From NCBI RefSeq assembly GCF_000981035.1, contig NZ_LAYJ01000076.1, positions 37,821 to 101,820 on the forward strand: 64,000 nt of DNA, in the 5' to 3' direction. Source of the stretch: Christensenella hongkongensis (GTDB lineage: Bacteria > Bacillota > Clostridia > Christensenellales > Christensenellaceae). The position numbers were made by a program, and so were the translations under genes. Numbering within the stretch: position 1 is the first letter of the stretch; every line of letters begins with the position of its first letter. The notes beneath the pieces are model-generated. The model had not been told where the DNA came from, ran no database searches, and saw only the letters and a list, made by a program, of their open reading frames with translations. Of this stretch, positions 9,105-17,875 are shown piece after piece.

Positions 9105-10061
9105 TCATGCAAAAATCAGTTCTTTTGCTTCGTCAAGGCTCAGTGTTTCCGCATTCTGTGCGTATTCCACAGCCTCTTCACATTCCTGCTCGATCCCGCT
9201 GCGGATTGCCGCCAGTTCCTCTTCCGTGAAGCCGTTTTCCAGCATATAAGCTCCAAAGGATTTGATCGCGTCCCTCGCCTTCCATTCCGCTTCCTCTTCA
9301 CGTGTCCGGTATGCGCGTTTATCGCTCTTGGAGTGTCCAAGGTAGCGGTACGTTTTTGCTTCGATCAGCGTAGGCCCTTCCCCTCTGCGCGCACGCTCCG
9401 CCGCTTCGGCCACAGCGTCCATCACAGCAAGCACATCCATTCCGTCTACGATTACGCCCGGGATGCCATAAGCTTTTGCCCGTGTTGCAATATCTTCAAC
9501 CGATACGCTCTTTGAAACCGGCGTGGACATTCCATACAGATTATTTTCGCAAAAATAGACAATCGGTAATTTCCAAAGCGCCGCCATATTGAGCGCCTCG
9601 TGGAACATCCCTGAATTTGTCGTTCCGTCCCCAAAGAAATCCAGGATTACCTTGTTGCTCTTATCTTTTTTGATTGCAAGCGCAATACCCGTTGCAATCG
9701 GTATTGCCGGTCCAATGATTCCATTCGCGCCAAAATTGCCCACCGATATATCCACAATGTGCATCGAACCGCCGAGGCCCTTGCAAAAGCCGTCCTTTTT
9801 TCCAAGCAGCTCGCACATCATACGCTTCAAGTCCGCTCCCTTTGCAATACAGTGCGAATGCCCCCTGTGGCAGCTCATGATGTAATCATCCGGGCGGATC
9901 GCGTTAACCGCTCCCGCCGCCGTGGCTTCCTGCCCCACGGAAAGATGCGTTGTACCGTGGATCAACCCCTTCATAAACATCTCGTTTACGCGTTCTTCGA
10001 ACGTACGCGCACTATACATCTGATAATAGATCTTTTGCATTTGCTCTCTTGTTAATTCCAT
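9105..10061 (-). CDS. acoA: Thiamine-dependent dehydrogenase E1 component, alpha subunit (acetoin dehydrogenase type)
   Basis: This 318-residue alpha subunit carries the thiamine diphosphate motif, starting GDGTTNSG at about 144 and ending at the double Asn near 173. Other family marks are HLSVGQEA and the active-site region SCHRGHSHCIAKG. It is the first gene of a five-gene minus-strand operon with E1beta, E2, E3 and an FGGY kinase. The ATG follows an AGGTG ribosome binding site. A good promoter lies at 10148-10176, and a palindrome in the leader suggests control by the divergent SorC-type protein at 10404. The substrate class is inferred. Confidence 0.88.
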   Translation of the reverse strand: MELTREQMQKIYYQMYSARTFEERVNEMFMKGLIHGTTHLSVGQEATAAGAVNAIRPDDYIMSCHRGHSHCIAKGADLKRMMCELLGKKDGFCKGLGGSMHIVDISVGNFGANGIIGPAIPIATGIALAIKKDKSNKVILDFFGDGTTNSGMFHEALNMAALWKLPIVYFCENNLYGMSTPVSKSVSVEDIATRAKAYGIPGVIVDGMDVLAVMDAVAEAAERARRGEGPTLIEAKTYRYLGHSKSDKRAYRTREEEAEWKARDAIKSFGAYMLENGFTEEELAAIRSGIEQECEEAVEYAQNAETLSLDEAKELIFA

Positions 10062-10103
10062 TTTTTCACCTGCTTCTCAAAAATGATTGGTTGCATTTCG
10101 TTT

Positions 10104-10119
10104 GTTTACATTTGTAAAC
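10104..10119. promoter_or_regulatory. Palindromic operator in the leader of the dehydrogenase operon
   Basis: GTTTACATTTGTAAAC has 7-bp arms (10104-10110 and 10113-10119) around a 2-bp centre. It lies about 25 nt downstream of the expected transcription start of the E1alpha operon. The TTTACA half-site recurs at 10299 and 10351, and its complement TGTAAA at 10379, in front of the divergent regulator gene. Confidence 0.6.
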
Positions 10120-10147
10120 TATTTTATCTTTTGTAACCTTTACTGCT

Positions 10148-10176
10148 ACTATAACGCCAAGCAGGTTTTCTGTCAA
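10148..10176 (-). promoter_or_regulatory. Promoter of the E1alpha-E1beta-E2-E3-kinase operon
   Basis: On the minus strand, TTGACA (10171-10176) and TATAGT (10148-10153) are separated by 17 bp, a near-consensus sigma-A promoter. The leader before the E1alpha ATG is about 80 nt. Confidence 0.75.
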
Positions 10177-10310
10177 TAACCTTTTTTGGAATCCTCTCGT
10201 TTGTTGTGTGATAAATCATTGATAAAAGCTTTTATACAGGAAAAAATGCAAATAAAAATTCCTCCGTATTGCAAAACCGAATGACGGAGGACGGAAAATT
10301 TACAAAGGAT

Positions 10311-10339
10311 TTGACATTCCAATCAAAAACAATTATGAT
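10311..10339 (+). promoter_or_regulatory. Promoter of the second SorC-type regulator gene
   Basis: TTGACA (10311-10316) and TATGAT (10334-10339) are separated by 17 bp, near consensus. The expected transcription start is close to 10346, just before a pair of TTTACA/TGTAAA half-sites. Confidence 0.75.
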
Positions 10340-10350
10340 TATAGTAGTAG

Positions 10351-10384
10351 TTTACAAAAATTATATTACTTTTATTATGTAAAA
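10351..10384. promoter_or_regulatory. Widely spaced TTTACA/TGTAAA half-sites, putative autoregulatory operator
   Basis: TTTACA (10351-10356) and its inverted partner TGTAAA (10379-10384) flank 22 AT-rich bases immediately downstream of the promoter. The same half-site forms the tight palindrome at 10104-10119. Together they suggest one regulator acting on both divergent transcripts. Confidence 0.5.
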
Positions 10385-10403
10385 ATTAGGAGAGCACATA
10401 AAT

Positions 10404-11384
10404 ATGCCACTTTCTTCTGAAGAACGGTATTATATCAAGCTGAAGGCTTCGTATTTATACTATAAAGAAAACAAAACGCAGGCGGAAATCGCCGAGCTGT
10501 TCCATATTTCCAGACCAACGCTCATAAAGCTGCTCAATGATGCACGCAAAGAAGGCATCGTAACGATTGAAATCCATGATATCCGTATGGGCAGCCAATA
10601 TATCGAGCTGGAGCAGGAGTTATGTAAAAAGCTGGGTTTGAAGGATGTTAAAATCGTAGGCGTGGGAAGCGCTTCACAGGAAGCGGTTAACAGCAGTATC
10701 GGCGAAGCGGCGGCGGCTTATTTTGTGAATGCGCTCAGCTCCGGCATGACCATTGGCATTGGCTGGGGCAATACCCTGCAAACCATGGCAAACTTTATGC
10801 GTCCCGATCTTTCGGTCAAAGGCCTGGACATTATTCCCCTCCTCGGCGGATTGCGCAGCACCGGCAGCGACAGCTACACCATGTTTGCCAATTCCCTGTG
10901 CGAAACCGTAGCTTCCCGTTTTCAGGACGCCTCCGTTTCCATGCTGTATACGCCTCTCATCGCCCAGGACCGTAAAATTGCGAAAACGCTTCTCGCCTCC
11001 GAGGATGTAACCTCCATATTTGATAAAATGAAACATCTGGATATCGCAATCGTGGGAATTGACGGAGATCCCGCTCATTCCACAACTGTAAAGCTTGAAA
11101 AAAACCTGCAGTCTATTTACTATGAATTGCAGCAAAAGCAATATGTGGGAAATATCTGTTCCCGTTTTTACAATCTAAAAGGGGAGCTTGCAACGCTCAG
11201 CCTTGAGGAGAACATTATTGCCGTCTCCCCGGAAAACCTTCGGAATACCCCGACAGTCATCGGCGCGGCAGGAGGAGAATATAAAGTTCCATCCATCATC
11301 GGCGCGGCACGCGCAAAGCTGTTCAACATTCTCATCACAGATGAATATACCGCCAAAAAGCTGGTGGAATATCCTGCGGAATAA
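10404..11384 (+). CDS. SorC/DeoR-type transcriptional regulator of the dehydrogenase operon
   Basis: This 326-residue regulator has an N-terminal HTH (about residues 15-60, core QAEIAELFHISRPTLIKLL). A SorC sugar-binding domain follows, with the characteristic GIGWGNTLQTM and IIPLLGG stretches. A strong AGGAG precedes the start. It is divergent from the E1alpha operon and about 340 bp away, with promoters and TTTACA-type half-sites on both sides, so it most likely senses the pathway substrate or a phosphorylated product and controls the operon. It is a paralogue of the regulator at 2885. No clear terminator hairpin follows. Confidence 0.87.
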   Translation: MPLSSEERYYIKLKASYLYYKENKTQAEIAELFHISRPTLIKLLNDARKEGIVTIEIHDIRMGSQYIELEQELCKKLGLKDVKIVGVGSASQEAVNSSIGEAAAAYFVNALSSGMTIGIGWGNTLQTMANFMRPDLSVKGLDIIPLLGGLRSTGSDSYTMFANSLCETVASRFQDASVSMLYTPLIAQDRKIAKTLLASEDVTSIFDKMKHLDIAIVGIDGDPAHSTTVKLEKNLQSIYYELQQKQYVGNICSRFYNLKGELATLSLEENIIAVSPENLRNTPTVIGAAGGEYKVPSIIGAARAKLFNILITDEYTAKKLVEYPAE

Positions 11385-11405
11385 AAACGGCCTTACCTGT
11401 TATTT

Positions 11406-11765
11406 TTATTTGTCATGCTGTATGAGTGCAATGCGGACTCCGTTTGGATCTGCAATAAAAGCCATACTGCCCACAAGTGTCCTGACAGGCTCCATCGTAA
11501 CCGTTACTCCCCTGTTTCGAAGCTCGTCCAACGTTTGCGGCAAATCGTCCACATTCATGCCCACAGAATAAAGCCCGGTTTCATACGCGCTGTTTTCGAT
11601 CAGCTCAACCATTGCATCCCCTTTTCCGCGCATGAGGGTAATTCTCCCTCCCGGTGGAGGATTATACTGGCTGTCTACTTCAAAGCCCATAATATCCCTG
11701 TAAAAACCAACCGACTCATCCATGTCTTTCACAATCATAGTTGTGTATTTGATTTCAATGTCCAT
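11406..11765 (-). CDS. VOC-superfamily protein (glyoxalase/bleomycin-resistance fold)
   Basis: This 119-residue single-module VOC protein opens with the typical first strand and helix (YTTMIVKDMDESVGFYRDIM) and ends with FIADPNGVRIALIQ. Metal-dependent glyoxalases use a His/Gln and Glu set. Here a His at the usual first-strand position is not obvious (Thr instead), so a metal-free or binding role is possible. AAGGAG precedes the ATG. It is convergent with the SorC gene (21-bp gap) and appears monocistronic. Specific function unknown. Confidence 0.8.
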   Translation of the reverse strand: MDIEIKYTTMIVKDMDESVGFYRDIMGFEVDSQYNPPPGGRITLMRGKGDAMVELIENSAYETGLYSVGMNVDDLPQTLDELRNRGVTVTMEPVRTLVGSMAFIADPNGVRIALIQHDK

Positions 11766-11867
11766 GCTTTTTACTCCTTTTCAAGACAGGCCTCACGTTT
11801 GTAAAGCGATATCATCCATGCTTTACAGCATTATTATACCATGAATACAGGTTGTGTTGTTATTGCG

Positions 11868-12731
11868 TTACGTTCCTGCAAGATTGATCAATATCCCCCC
11901 TGTTACCACAAGCGCCAATCCACCCACAACAGCCTTCATCTCTTTTTTCGTTTTTTTCTCACCGAGCAGGAATATGCTCCCGAGCGTTGCGATTACTACA
12001 TTCATTTGCGACAGGGTGAAACCGATCGCAACACCGTTGCGGGCGGTTGACAGCAGGTAAGTGAGCGCCCCAATAGAAAAAACAAGCCCTGGCAATATAT
12101 TTTTGTAAGACGATTTTTGCCCAAGCGCACTGCCCCTTGTCATAAAAAGCGAAAAAATAACGGATGCGGAAAACATACCGACTGCCTGAGGCAAAAATTC
12201 CGCCCAGCCATTTGCGCTGACAAAACGGGGAAAACCGGAATACCCTACGTATCCGACCGCCGAAACCAGCAAGACGATAACCGCCTTTTTCATGTTGGCG
12301 TTGTCGTTCTTTTTCTTGTTTTCCTGATAAGATGTGATAATTACGCCGACGATTACAATCGTAACAGAAGCGAAGCCGATCAGCTTTGATTGTGCCGATG
12401 CCCACTCGCCAAACGCGATTACGCCAAGCAGGGATGTGCCAAGAAGCTGCATCCCGGTAGAAAGCGGCATTGCTTTTGAGACGCCTATTTCCGTATATGC
12501 AGTATATTGCAGCATTTGTCCAAACGCCCAGAACGCACCGGAAATAAAACAAAATAAAAAAACGGTGCCGGAAGCCGACTGACCGCTGGCAGCCTGCACA
12601 ATCAGGGCGACGAGCAACGCGCCCAGCGTCGTGCCAAGTATCTGGTTAATGGGCTTTCCCCCCAGCTTGCTCACTGCAAGGGGCAGCAATCCCCAACTGA
12701 CCGCCGGTATCAATCCGATCAGGATGTCCAT
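11868..12731 (-). CDS. GRP-family (glucose/ribose uptake, drug/metabolite superfamily) membrane transporter
   Basis: This is a 287-residue, highly hydrophobic protein with about ten membrane helices. It opens with ILIGLIPAVSWGLLPLAVSK, typical of the glucose/ribose porter branch of the drug/metabolite transporter superfamily (GlcU/RbsU-like). A longer reading begins at 12749, but GGAGGATAG fits the ATG at 12731. It would import a sugar by proton symport; substrate unknown. It is divergent from an SDR oxidoreductase with a gap of about 90 bp, so the pair may share regulation and act on the same carbohydrate. Confidence 0.8.
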   Translation of the reverse strand: MDILIGLIPAVSWGLLPLAVSKLGGKPINQILGTTLGALLVALIVQAASGQSASGTVFLFCFISGAFWAFGQMLQYTAYTEIGVSKAMPLSTGMQLLGTSLLGVIAFGEWASAQSKLIGFASVTIVIVGVIITSYQENKKKNDNANMKKAVIVLLVSAVGYVGYSGFPRFVSANGWAEFLPQAVGMFSASVIFSLFMTRGSALGQKSSYKNILPGLVFSIGALTYLLSTARNGVAIGFTLSQMNVVIATLGSIFLLGEKKTKKEMKAVVGGLALVVTGGILINLAGT

Positions 12732-12821
12732 TCCTATCCTCCAATGCAAACTCTATGATTAGATGTCTCGAATCTGTTTTATATATACGATAATATAAAC
12801 CAAAGGAAATCGAAGAAATCA

Positions 12822-13601
12822 ATGATGAATAAGAAAGCAGTTGTAACGGGTGGGAGCAATGGAATCGGTCTGGGCATTGTGCGTTGCCTTGCGGAAAGCG
12901 GGTATGATATTGCGCTCAGCTATCATTCATATCGCGAAGGCGCCGAAGCGATTCAGTCCGAGGTTCGGGAGCATTATGGACGCGAATGCCATATCATGCA
13001 GGCCAATTACGTGGAGGATGGAGCCGGAAAACGTTTTTTTGCCCAAGCCGTAACAGCTCTTGGCAACATCGATCTCTTGGTAAATAATGCCGGGATCACA
13101 CGGTTCGAAAGCATATTTGACCTTACGGAAGAAACGATGGACACGGTCCTGAAGGTTGATTTTCGTAATTATATGATACTCATGCGCGAGGCCTGCCTTT
13201 TTATGCGTAAAAAAGGCGTTTGCGGAAGCATTGTCAATATTACTTCCACACGCGGGGAACGCGCCTATCCGAAAGATGCGGTCTATGGGGGCGTAAAGGC
13301 CGCTCTTAACCGCGCCCTCCAGTCAGTTGCACTTGACGCAGCCCCATATGGCATCAGGGTAAACGGCGTTGCGCCCGGGGCGACGCGTGTAAACAGCAAA
13401 GCGGAAATTGAAGCAAAAGGACAGCCAGACTATCTTGAAGAATTATCCAAAGAGATTCCACTGCGAAGGCCGGGGATGCCTGAGGATATCGGTCAGGCCG
13501 TCGTGTGGCTTGCATCGGATAAAGCCTCCTATGTGACGGGCGTCACGCTGCGCGTAGACGGCGGTTTGATATTGCCCGGGCCTCCCGAAGCCCCGCACTA
13601 A
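12822..13601 (+). CDS. Short-chain dehydrogenase/reductase
   Basis: This 259-residue Rossmann-fold NAD(P)-dependent oxidoreductase has the cofactor motif TGGSNGIG (residues 9-16), NNAG (88-91), and the catalytic Ser142, Tyr155 and Lys159 (YGGVK). The C-terminus ends in the family's YVTGVTLRVDGG. It resembles 3-oxoacyl-ACP reductases and glucose/sugar dehydrogenases. The divergent sugar transporter favours a sugar or polyol substrate. An AAAGGAA ribosome binding site lies upstream of two tandem ATG codons. Confidence 0.88.
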   Translation: MMNKKAVVTGGSNGIGLGIVRCLAESGYDIALSYHSYREGAEAIQSEVREHYGRECHIMQANYVEDGAGKRFFAQAVTALGNIDLLVNNAGITRFESIFDLTEETMDTVLKVDFRNYMILMREACLFMRKKGVCGSIVNITSTRGERAYPKDAVYGGVKAALNRALQSVALDAAPYGIRVNGVAPGATRVNSKAEIEAKGQPDYLEELSKEIPLRRPGMPEDIGQAVVWLASDKASYVTGVTLRVDGGLILPGPPEAPH

Positions 13602-13636
13602 AATAACGATTTGTTCCTCTTTTATCTACTGTATAC

Positions 13637-13673
13637 AAAAAAGCCATAACCGCCGATTCCTGGCGGTCATGGC
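13637..13673 (-). terminator. Rho-independent terminator of the small gene at 13703
   Basis: A 12-bp stem (13643-13654 with 13662-13673, one G-U pair) with a 7-nt loop is followed on the minus strand by six T residues (13642-13637). There is no T-run in the plus direction. Confidence 0.75.
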
Positions 13674-13702
13674 CCGTATGCTATCCTATAAAATAATTGC
13701 CG

Positions 13703-13885
13703 TTAGTTTACATATTTCCTGCTGCCGTCCAAATATCTTAAATATGCGTTCCCGCATTCATCCGCACAGGCGACAGGTATTCCGCGTGCAATCCTTTTCA
13801 AAACAGCGCTTCTCTCATCCATCTCGTTTTGTCTGTCTGCGCCGTCCTCGCCTGATTTCAATTTAAATTTCATCTGTTCCACCAT
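13703..13885 (-). CDS. Small protein of unknown function (60 residues)
   Basis: I do not recognise this 60-residue charged protein. Its reality is supported by a strong ribosome binding site (GGGGAGG, 8 nt before the ATG) and a dedicated terminator 30 bp downstream. The first half is rich in Lys, Glu and Asp. The second half has two cysteines flanking Ala-Asp-Glu-... no, only one cysteine is clear (ACADECG contains two, three residues apart), then an aromatic tail. It has no signal peptide or membrane helix. It sits between an SDR gene and the end of the signalling operon. Confidence 0.55.
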   Translation of the reverse strand: MVEQMKFKLKSGEDGADRQNEMDERSAVLKRIARGIPVACADECGNAYLRYLDGSRKYVN

Positions 13886-13969
13886 CGCTATCGCCTCCCC
13901 GGAGTCATCATTATACTACTCTTGACTCAAAGCTGCAATCATATTTTTTCAAATATTGACCATGCCGCC

Positions 13970-16900
13970 TTATTTGCTTTTATTCCCGTCAATCGCCTCA
14001 CATAATGTTGCATGCAACAGTTTTACATCGATTGGTTTTGCGATATGTGCCGTCATACCTGCGTCAACGGATTCCTGCACATCCTCGGCAAAAGCGTTTG
14101 CAGTCATCGCTATGATTGGTATTGTGCCCGCGTCATTACGCTGCATCCTTCGTATCGTCCGGGTTGCTTCATAGCCGTTCATTTCCGGCATACGGATATC
14201 CATCAAAATAGCGTCATAGGTTCCCGGCTGCGCTTTGCCGAATTCCTCTACCGCCTGCAGGCCGTTCGCCTTTGCCACTGCTTCTGCCCCAAACATCCTG
14301 AGTATCCCGCATACAATTTCCGTATTGAGTTTATTGTCCTCCGCAATAAGGAAGCGCCGTCCCGCCAGGCTTTCTTCCGCTCGTGCCGAGGCACTTAACG
14401 TTTCTTTTTTATCTTCTGCTCCGCACCCCTTTTGAGCCTCCTCAAATTCCAGCTCCACACAGAAAGAAGAACCTTCCCCAATCCGGCTTTCAACAGAAAT
14501 CGTTCCACCCATGAGCTCCACCAGCCCTTTTGTAATACTGAGTCCAAGGCCTGTCCCCTCAATCTCCTCCACCTTGTCTCCGCGTGTAAAGGGATCAAAT
14601 ATATGCAGAAGCGTTTCCTCTTCCATGCCAATCCCTGTGTCGCTGACCGTGAACCTGTAACGAAATCTTTTTTTATCAGGATCGAACCCTGCTTCCTCCG
14701 CCAGAAAATCGATCCGCCCTCCCTCCGGCGTGAATTTAACGGCATTGCTCAGTATATTGATCAATATTTGATTGATACGCAAAGCGTCTCCGCAAAAATA
14801 CTTGTGCTCGATGCCTTCCGCGTGGATATCAAGCCTTATCCCCGCCTGCTCCGCCTGCGGGCCTATCATACCGGAAATCTGCTCCAATAATTCCGGAAGC
14901 ACGATCGCCGTTTTGTTCAATGTGATTTGCGAACGCTCTATCTTGCTCATGTCCAGAATATCATTGATGAGGCTCAGCAGATGGTTGGATGAAACCGATA
15001 TTTTTTTCAGGCAATCCGCAACCTTTTCCTTATCGTCAAGATGCGCTGTCGCAAGCGTCGTCATTCCCATGATCGCATTCATTGGCGTACGGATATCATG
15101 GCTCATGGCAGAAAGAAAATCACTCTTTGCGCGGTTTGCTTTTTTAGCGAGCACCAGAGCTTTTTCCAGAGCATCCTTTGTTTCCCGCTCCGTAGCCAGC
15201 ATATCGGTTACATCCGCCCGTACTATGCACACCGTCCTGTGGTTCTCGTCTCCCCACAGTACGTTAACCTGCTTATACCGAAGATCTCCGTCCTTACAGT
15301 ATGGAAATACAAAGTCATATCCCGCCGGCCTTTCTTCCAGCCGGCTAAGCATCGTTTCCAAACTGAATTGCTTCTTTACTTCGTCTTTTTCTTCCTCCAG
15401 CCCATAATACTCTGAAAAGCTTTCAACCGAAACATCAAAATCCTCAGCCGAAAAAGGCGCCAGGTTTTCCAGAACCGTCTGTCTGGTATAAATTGTCAGA
15501 TTACCGCCGTTTCTGTCGATGAATGCCGCAAGCTCAAAGGTATAGGCAATCATATTAAGCAACCCCTGCTGCTCCCTGACAGAATCTGTAATATCCGAGC
15601 GCATGAGGCAAATACGGCCAAGCCGGAGATCAACCGCCGAGACCGTCATATTTTTGGTAAGGATATCCCCTTTCTCACTTACAATAGAATACGGAAAGGA
15701 GTATGTGCCCTCTTTTTCGAGACGGGCAAGCATATATTCCTCACTCAGCATTTGCTCTGCGCGTTTTTTATCTTTTGAAATCACCTGTTCCTTGAGCATA
15801 TGCTCAATCTTTTCAGAATGCCTTCCGCTCTTCTCCGGAAGGTCCGTAGCATCTTTGCCGCTGTTAAGAATCGTATACCGGTCCTCCGCCAAATCAACAT
15901 CCACAACCAGATCGCAGCTGGCAACGGATAGCTGGTGCAGGATTCTATCGGTAATCGTCTGCTCCGTAATATCCGTTACTGTCAAAATACCCGTAATGTC
16001 GCCGGTATCAGGCGTCTCAACGAGATTCATCTCAAAGCGGATATAACGTCCGCGGGTTTCCTTCGGCAGCTTCACAAAGCAGTTCAAAACCTGCTCCGTA
16101 TCACCCCGTTCAAACGCAGCCAGCGCCGGCGCATTCAGATATTTGCTTAAAAACATCTGCCGCTCTTCTTCCTCGACGATAAGGCTTGCAATCCCCTTGA
16201 AAAAATCCTCCCGGACCATCCCAAAGGTTTCCAGTAAATCGGAGCCTGTATGGTCAATAATCTCGTATATCCTGTTTTCTGTGATATTACAATGCCCAAT
16301 CACCACCGCGTTAGCCCCCGGCGTACGGTAGTGCTGGACAATCAATTCGTTGTATTTCTGCCGGATACGTTCCTGCTCCTGCAGCTCTTTTGTCATATCG
16401 TGGTATACGGCGTAAAACTTGCGCTCCCCATCCCTGCTTTCAATCATCGTCAAAGTATTCTTAACCCATATGTAGCCTTCGTCGCCTCTTTTCAGCCGAT
16501 ATGTAATCTGGTACTGATTTTCTCCGCTTGCAATATACTCAGCGATTTTCGACGCAACGGTTTCCTTATCGTCCGGATGCACGCCGTCCATTGCGTTTCC
16601 TTCATATAACCGCCATGCTTCATCGATTGTCATATGCGTCATAGCGGCAAATCCGTCAGATAAATATTCCGGTGTCATCTTACCGTCTTCTTCAAAACGG
16701 ACAACTGCAATCCCGCTTGGAAGATGCTTTACAATCGTTTGGAAATATTGCTCCAGACGTTCCTTTTCCCTTCGGGTATTCACCTCTTCCGTAATATCCC
16801 TGATATACTTGATGTATGCCGGAACTCCATCCCAGACAGTTTCCCTGAACCGCGTAGCATAGAACTGATTGGTGCCGGGAATACTCATTTCATGTTCTTT

Positions 16901-17503
16901 GCCGTCAGGCTGGTGATCCTTCAAAGTGCAAAATGAACACGGCGCGTCTTTGCCGTGCAGTACAGCATAACATTTTTCTCCCTTCCGGATGTTCCCCACC
17001 CGAGACATGTTTCTGGATTCATTGACATAAAGTAAATTGTAATTCTCTTTTCCAATCACATAAATCCCATCTGCAGAATCATTTGCAATTTCCCTGAATA
17101 ACCTCGCTTCTTCCGGTATTTTTAACGACTCGTTTTCTTTTTCGCCGTCCGGTACAGCAAACATATATTCAATGCGCGCAGGCTTTCCGTTCCAGTCGAT
17201 CAGCTTTCCGTTGAGACGAAAAGTTTGCTTCCCGCCGCAAAATAAAAAATCGCAGGTTGCAGATTTTTTATCGGTCATTTGCCCGGCATTACAAAAACCG
17301 CATGGCTTGTCATAGCCTGCCACATTGTAACAAAAACAATCGTCTTCCTCCCTGTTTTTCAGGAAAACTTCTTTTGCCAGCCTGTTTGCATACAGAAGCT
17401 TCCCGCCGTCCGCCTCACTGATAAAAACCGCAACCGGCGCACCATCCAGCATATCTGTGATTTGCTCCGCGCAAAACGCACGAAGTCTATCGCCCTGTGT
17501 CAT
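13970..17503 (-). CDS. Soluble multi-PAS hybrid sensor histidine kinase with C-terminal receiver
   Basis: This 1177-residue cytoplasmic hybrid kinase has no membrane segment. The N-terminal two thirds is a row of PAS-like modules. Two of them carry cysteine clusters: Cys56, 58, 68 and 71, and Cys178, 189 and 192 in the pattern PCxxC. The HisKA domain has its phospho-His at about His802 (SHDIRTP), followed by a HATPase domain (NILSNAVKFTPEGG, then GTGLGLSI). A C-terminal receiver carries the phospho-Asp at about Asp1102 (LMDIRMPEMNG). The start codon overlaps the stop of the Hpt gene (ATGA) with GGGGAG upstream. It is the last gene of a four-gene phosphorelay operon. The stimulus is unknown; the Cys clusters could sense redox state or bind metal. 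Confidence 0.9.
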   Translation of the reverse strand: MTQGDRLRAFCAEQITDMLDGAPVAVFISEADGGKLLYANRLAKEVFLKNREEDDCFCYNVAGYDKPCGFCNAGQMTDKKSATCDFLFCGGKQTFRLNGKLIDWNGKPARIEYMFAVPDGEKENESLKIPEEARLFREIANDSADGIYVIGKENYNLLYVNESRNMSRVGNIRKGEKCYAVLHGKDAPCSFCTLKDHQPDGKEHEMSIPGTNQFYATRFRETVWDGVPAYIKYIRDITEEVNTRREKERLEQYFQTIVKHLPSGIAVVRFEEDGKMTPEYLSDGFAAMTHMTIDEAWRLYEGNAMDGVHPDDKETVASKIAEYIASGENQYQITYRLKRGDEGYIWVKNTLTMIESRDGERKFYAVYHDMTKELQEQERIRQKYNELIVQHYRTPGANAVVIGHCNITENRIYEIIDHTGSDLLETFGMVREDFFKGIASLIVEEEERQMFLSKYLNAPALAAFERGDTEQVLNCFVKLPKETRGRYIRFEMNLVETPDTGDITGILTVTDITEQTITDRILHQLSVASCDLVVDVDLAEDRYTILNSGKDATDLPEKSGRHSEKIEHMLKEQVISKDKKRAEQMLSEEYMLARLEKEGTYSFPYSIVSEKGDILTKNMTVSAVDLRLGRICLMRSDITDSVREQQGLLNMIAYTFELAAFIDRNGGNLTIYTRQTVLENLAPFSAEDFDVSVESFSEYYGLEEEKDEVKKQFSLETMLSRLEERPAGYDFVFPYCKDGDLRYKQVNVLWGDENHRTVCIVRADVTDMLATERETKDALEKALVLAKKANRAKSDFLSAMSHDIRTPMNAIMGMTTLATAHLDDKEKVADCLKKISVSSNHLLSLINDILDMSKIERSQITLNKTAIVLPELLEQISGMIGPQAEQAGIRLDIHAEGIEHKYFCGDALRINQILINILSNAVKFTPEGGRIDFLAEEAGFDPDKKRFRYRFTVSDTGIGMEEETLLHIFDPFTRGDKVEEIEGTGLGLSITKGLVELMGGTISVESRIGEGSSFCVELEFEEAQKGCGAEDKKETLSASARAEESLAGRRFLIAEDNKLNTEIVCGILRMFGAEAVAKANGLQAVEEFGKAQPGTYDAILMDIRMPEMNGYEATRTIRRMQRNDAGTIPIIAMTANAFAEDVQESVDAGMTAHIAKPIDVKLLHATLCEAIDGNKSK

Positions 17504-17871
17504 ATCCGCTCCCCTTTTTTCAAAGACTGCCGAAGCTTATCCACTTCATGAAATTCCGTTTTGACCGATTCATACAATACGTCGTAATCATTACGCTGTT
17601 CCCGCCTGCGAAGCGGATCAACCATATCACAAACCGCCTCATAAAGACGCTTTAACCCCATATTCCCCGCCACGCCCTTGAGCGTGTGCGCCGCTTCAAA
17701 AGCCATATCAAGATTTCCGGATTCAATCGCTTCACCCAAATTGGCAAGGTTGTCGTCGTCAAACAACATATCGAGAAATTCCCGGTATGTCTCCTCGCTC
17801 CCCATAAAACGTTCCATCGTGGTCTCATAATCTGCGCCATAGGCTTCAAATATTTCTTTGAAAGTTTGCAT
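17500..17871 (-). CDS. Stand-alone histidine phosphotransfer (Hpt) protein
   Basis: This 123-residue four-helix Hpt protein has the phosphorylated histidine at about His62 in AAHTLKGVAGNMG. It would shuttle phosphoryl groups between the receivers of the two flanking hybrid kinases and perhaps the GGDEF/EAL response regulator. A longer reading from 17904 would overlap the upstream kinase by 29 nt. ATG at 17871 is 4 nt after that kinase's stop, has GAGG upstream, and is preferred. The 3' end overlaps the downstream kinase start by 4 nt. Confidence 0.88.
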   Translation of the reverse strand: MQTFKEIFEAYGADYETTMERFMGSEETYREFLDMLFDDDNLANLGEAIESGNLDMAFEAAHTLKGVAGNMGLKRLYEAVCDMVDPLRRREQRNDYDVLYESVKTEFHEVDKLRQSLKKGERI

Positions 17872-17875
17872 CGTC

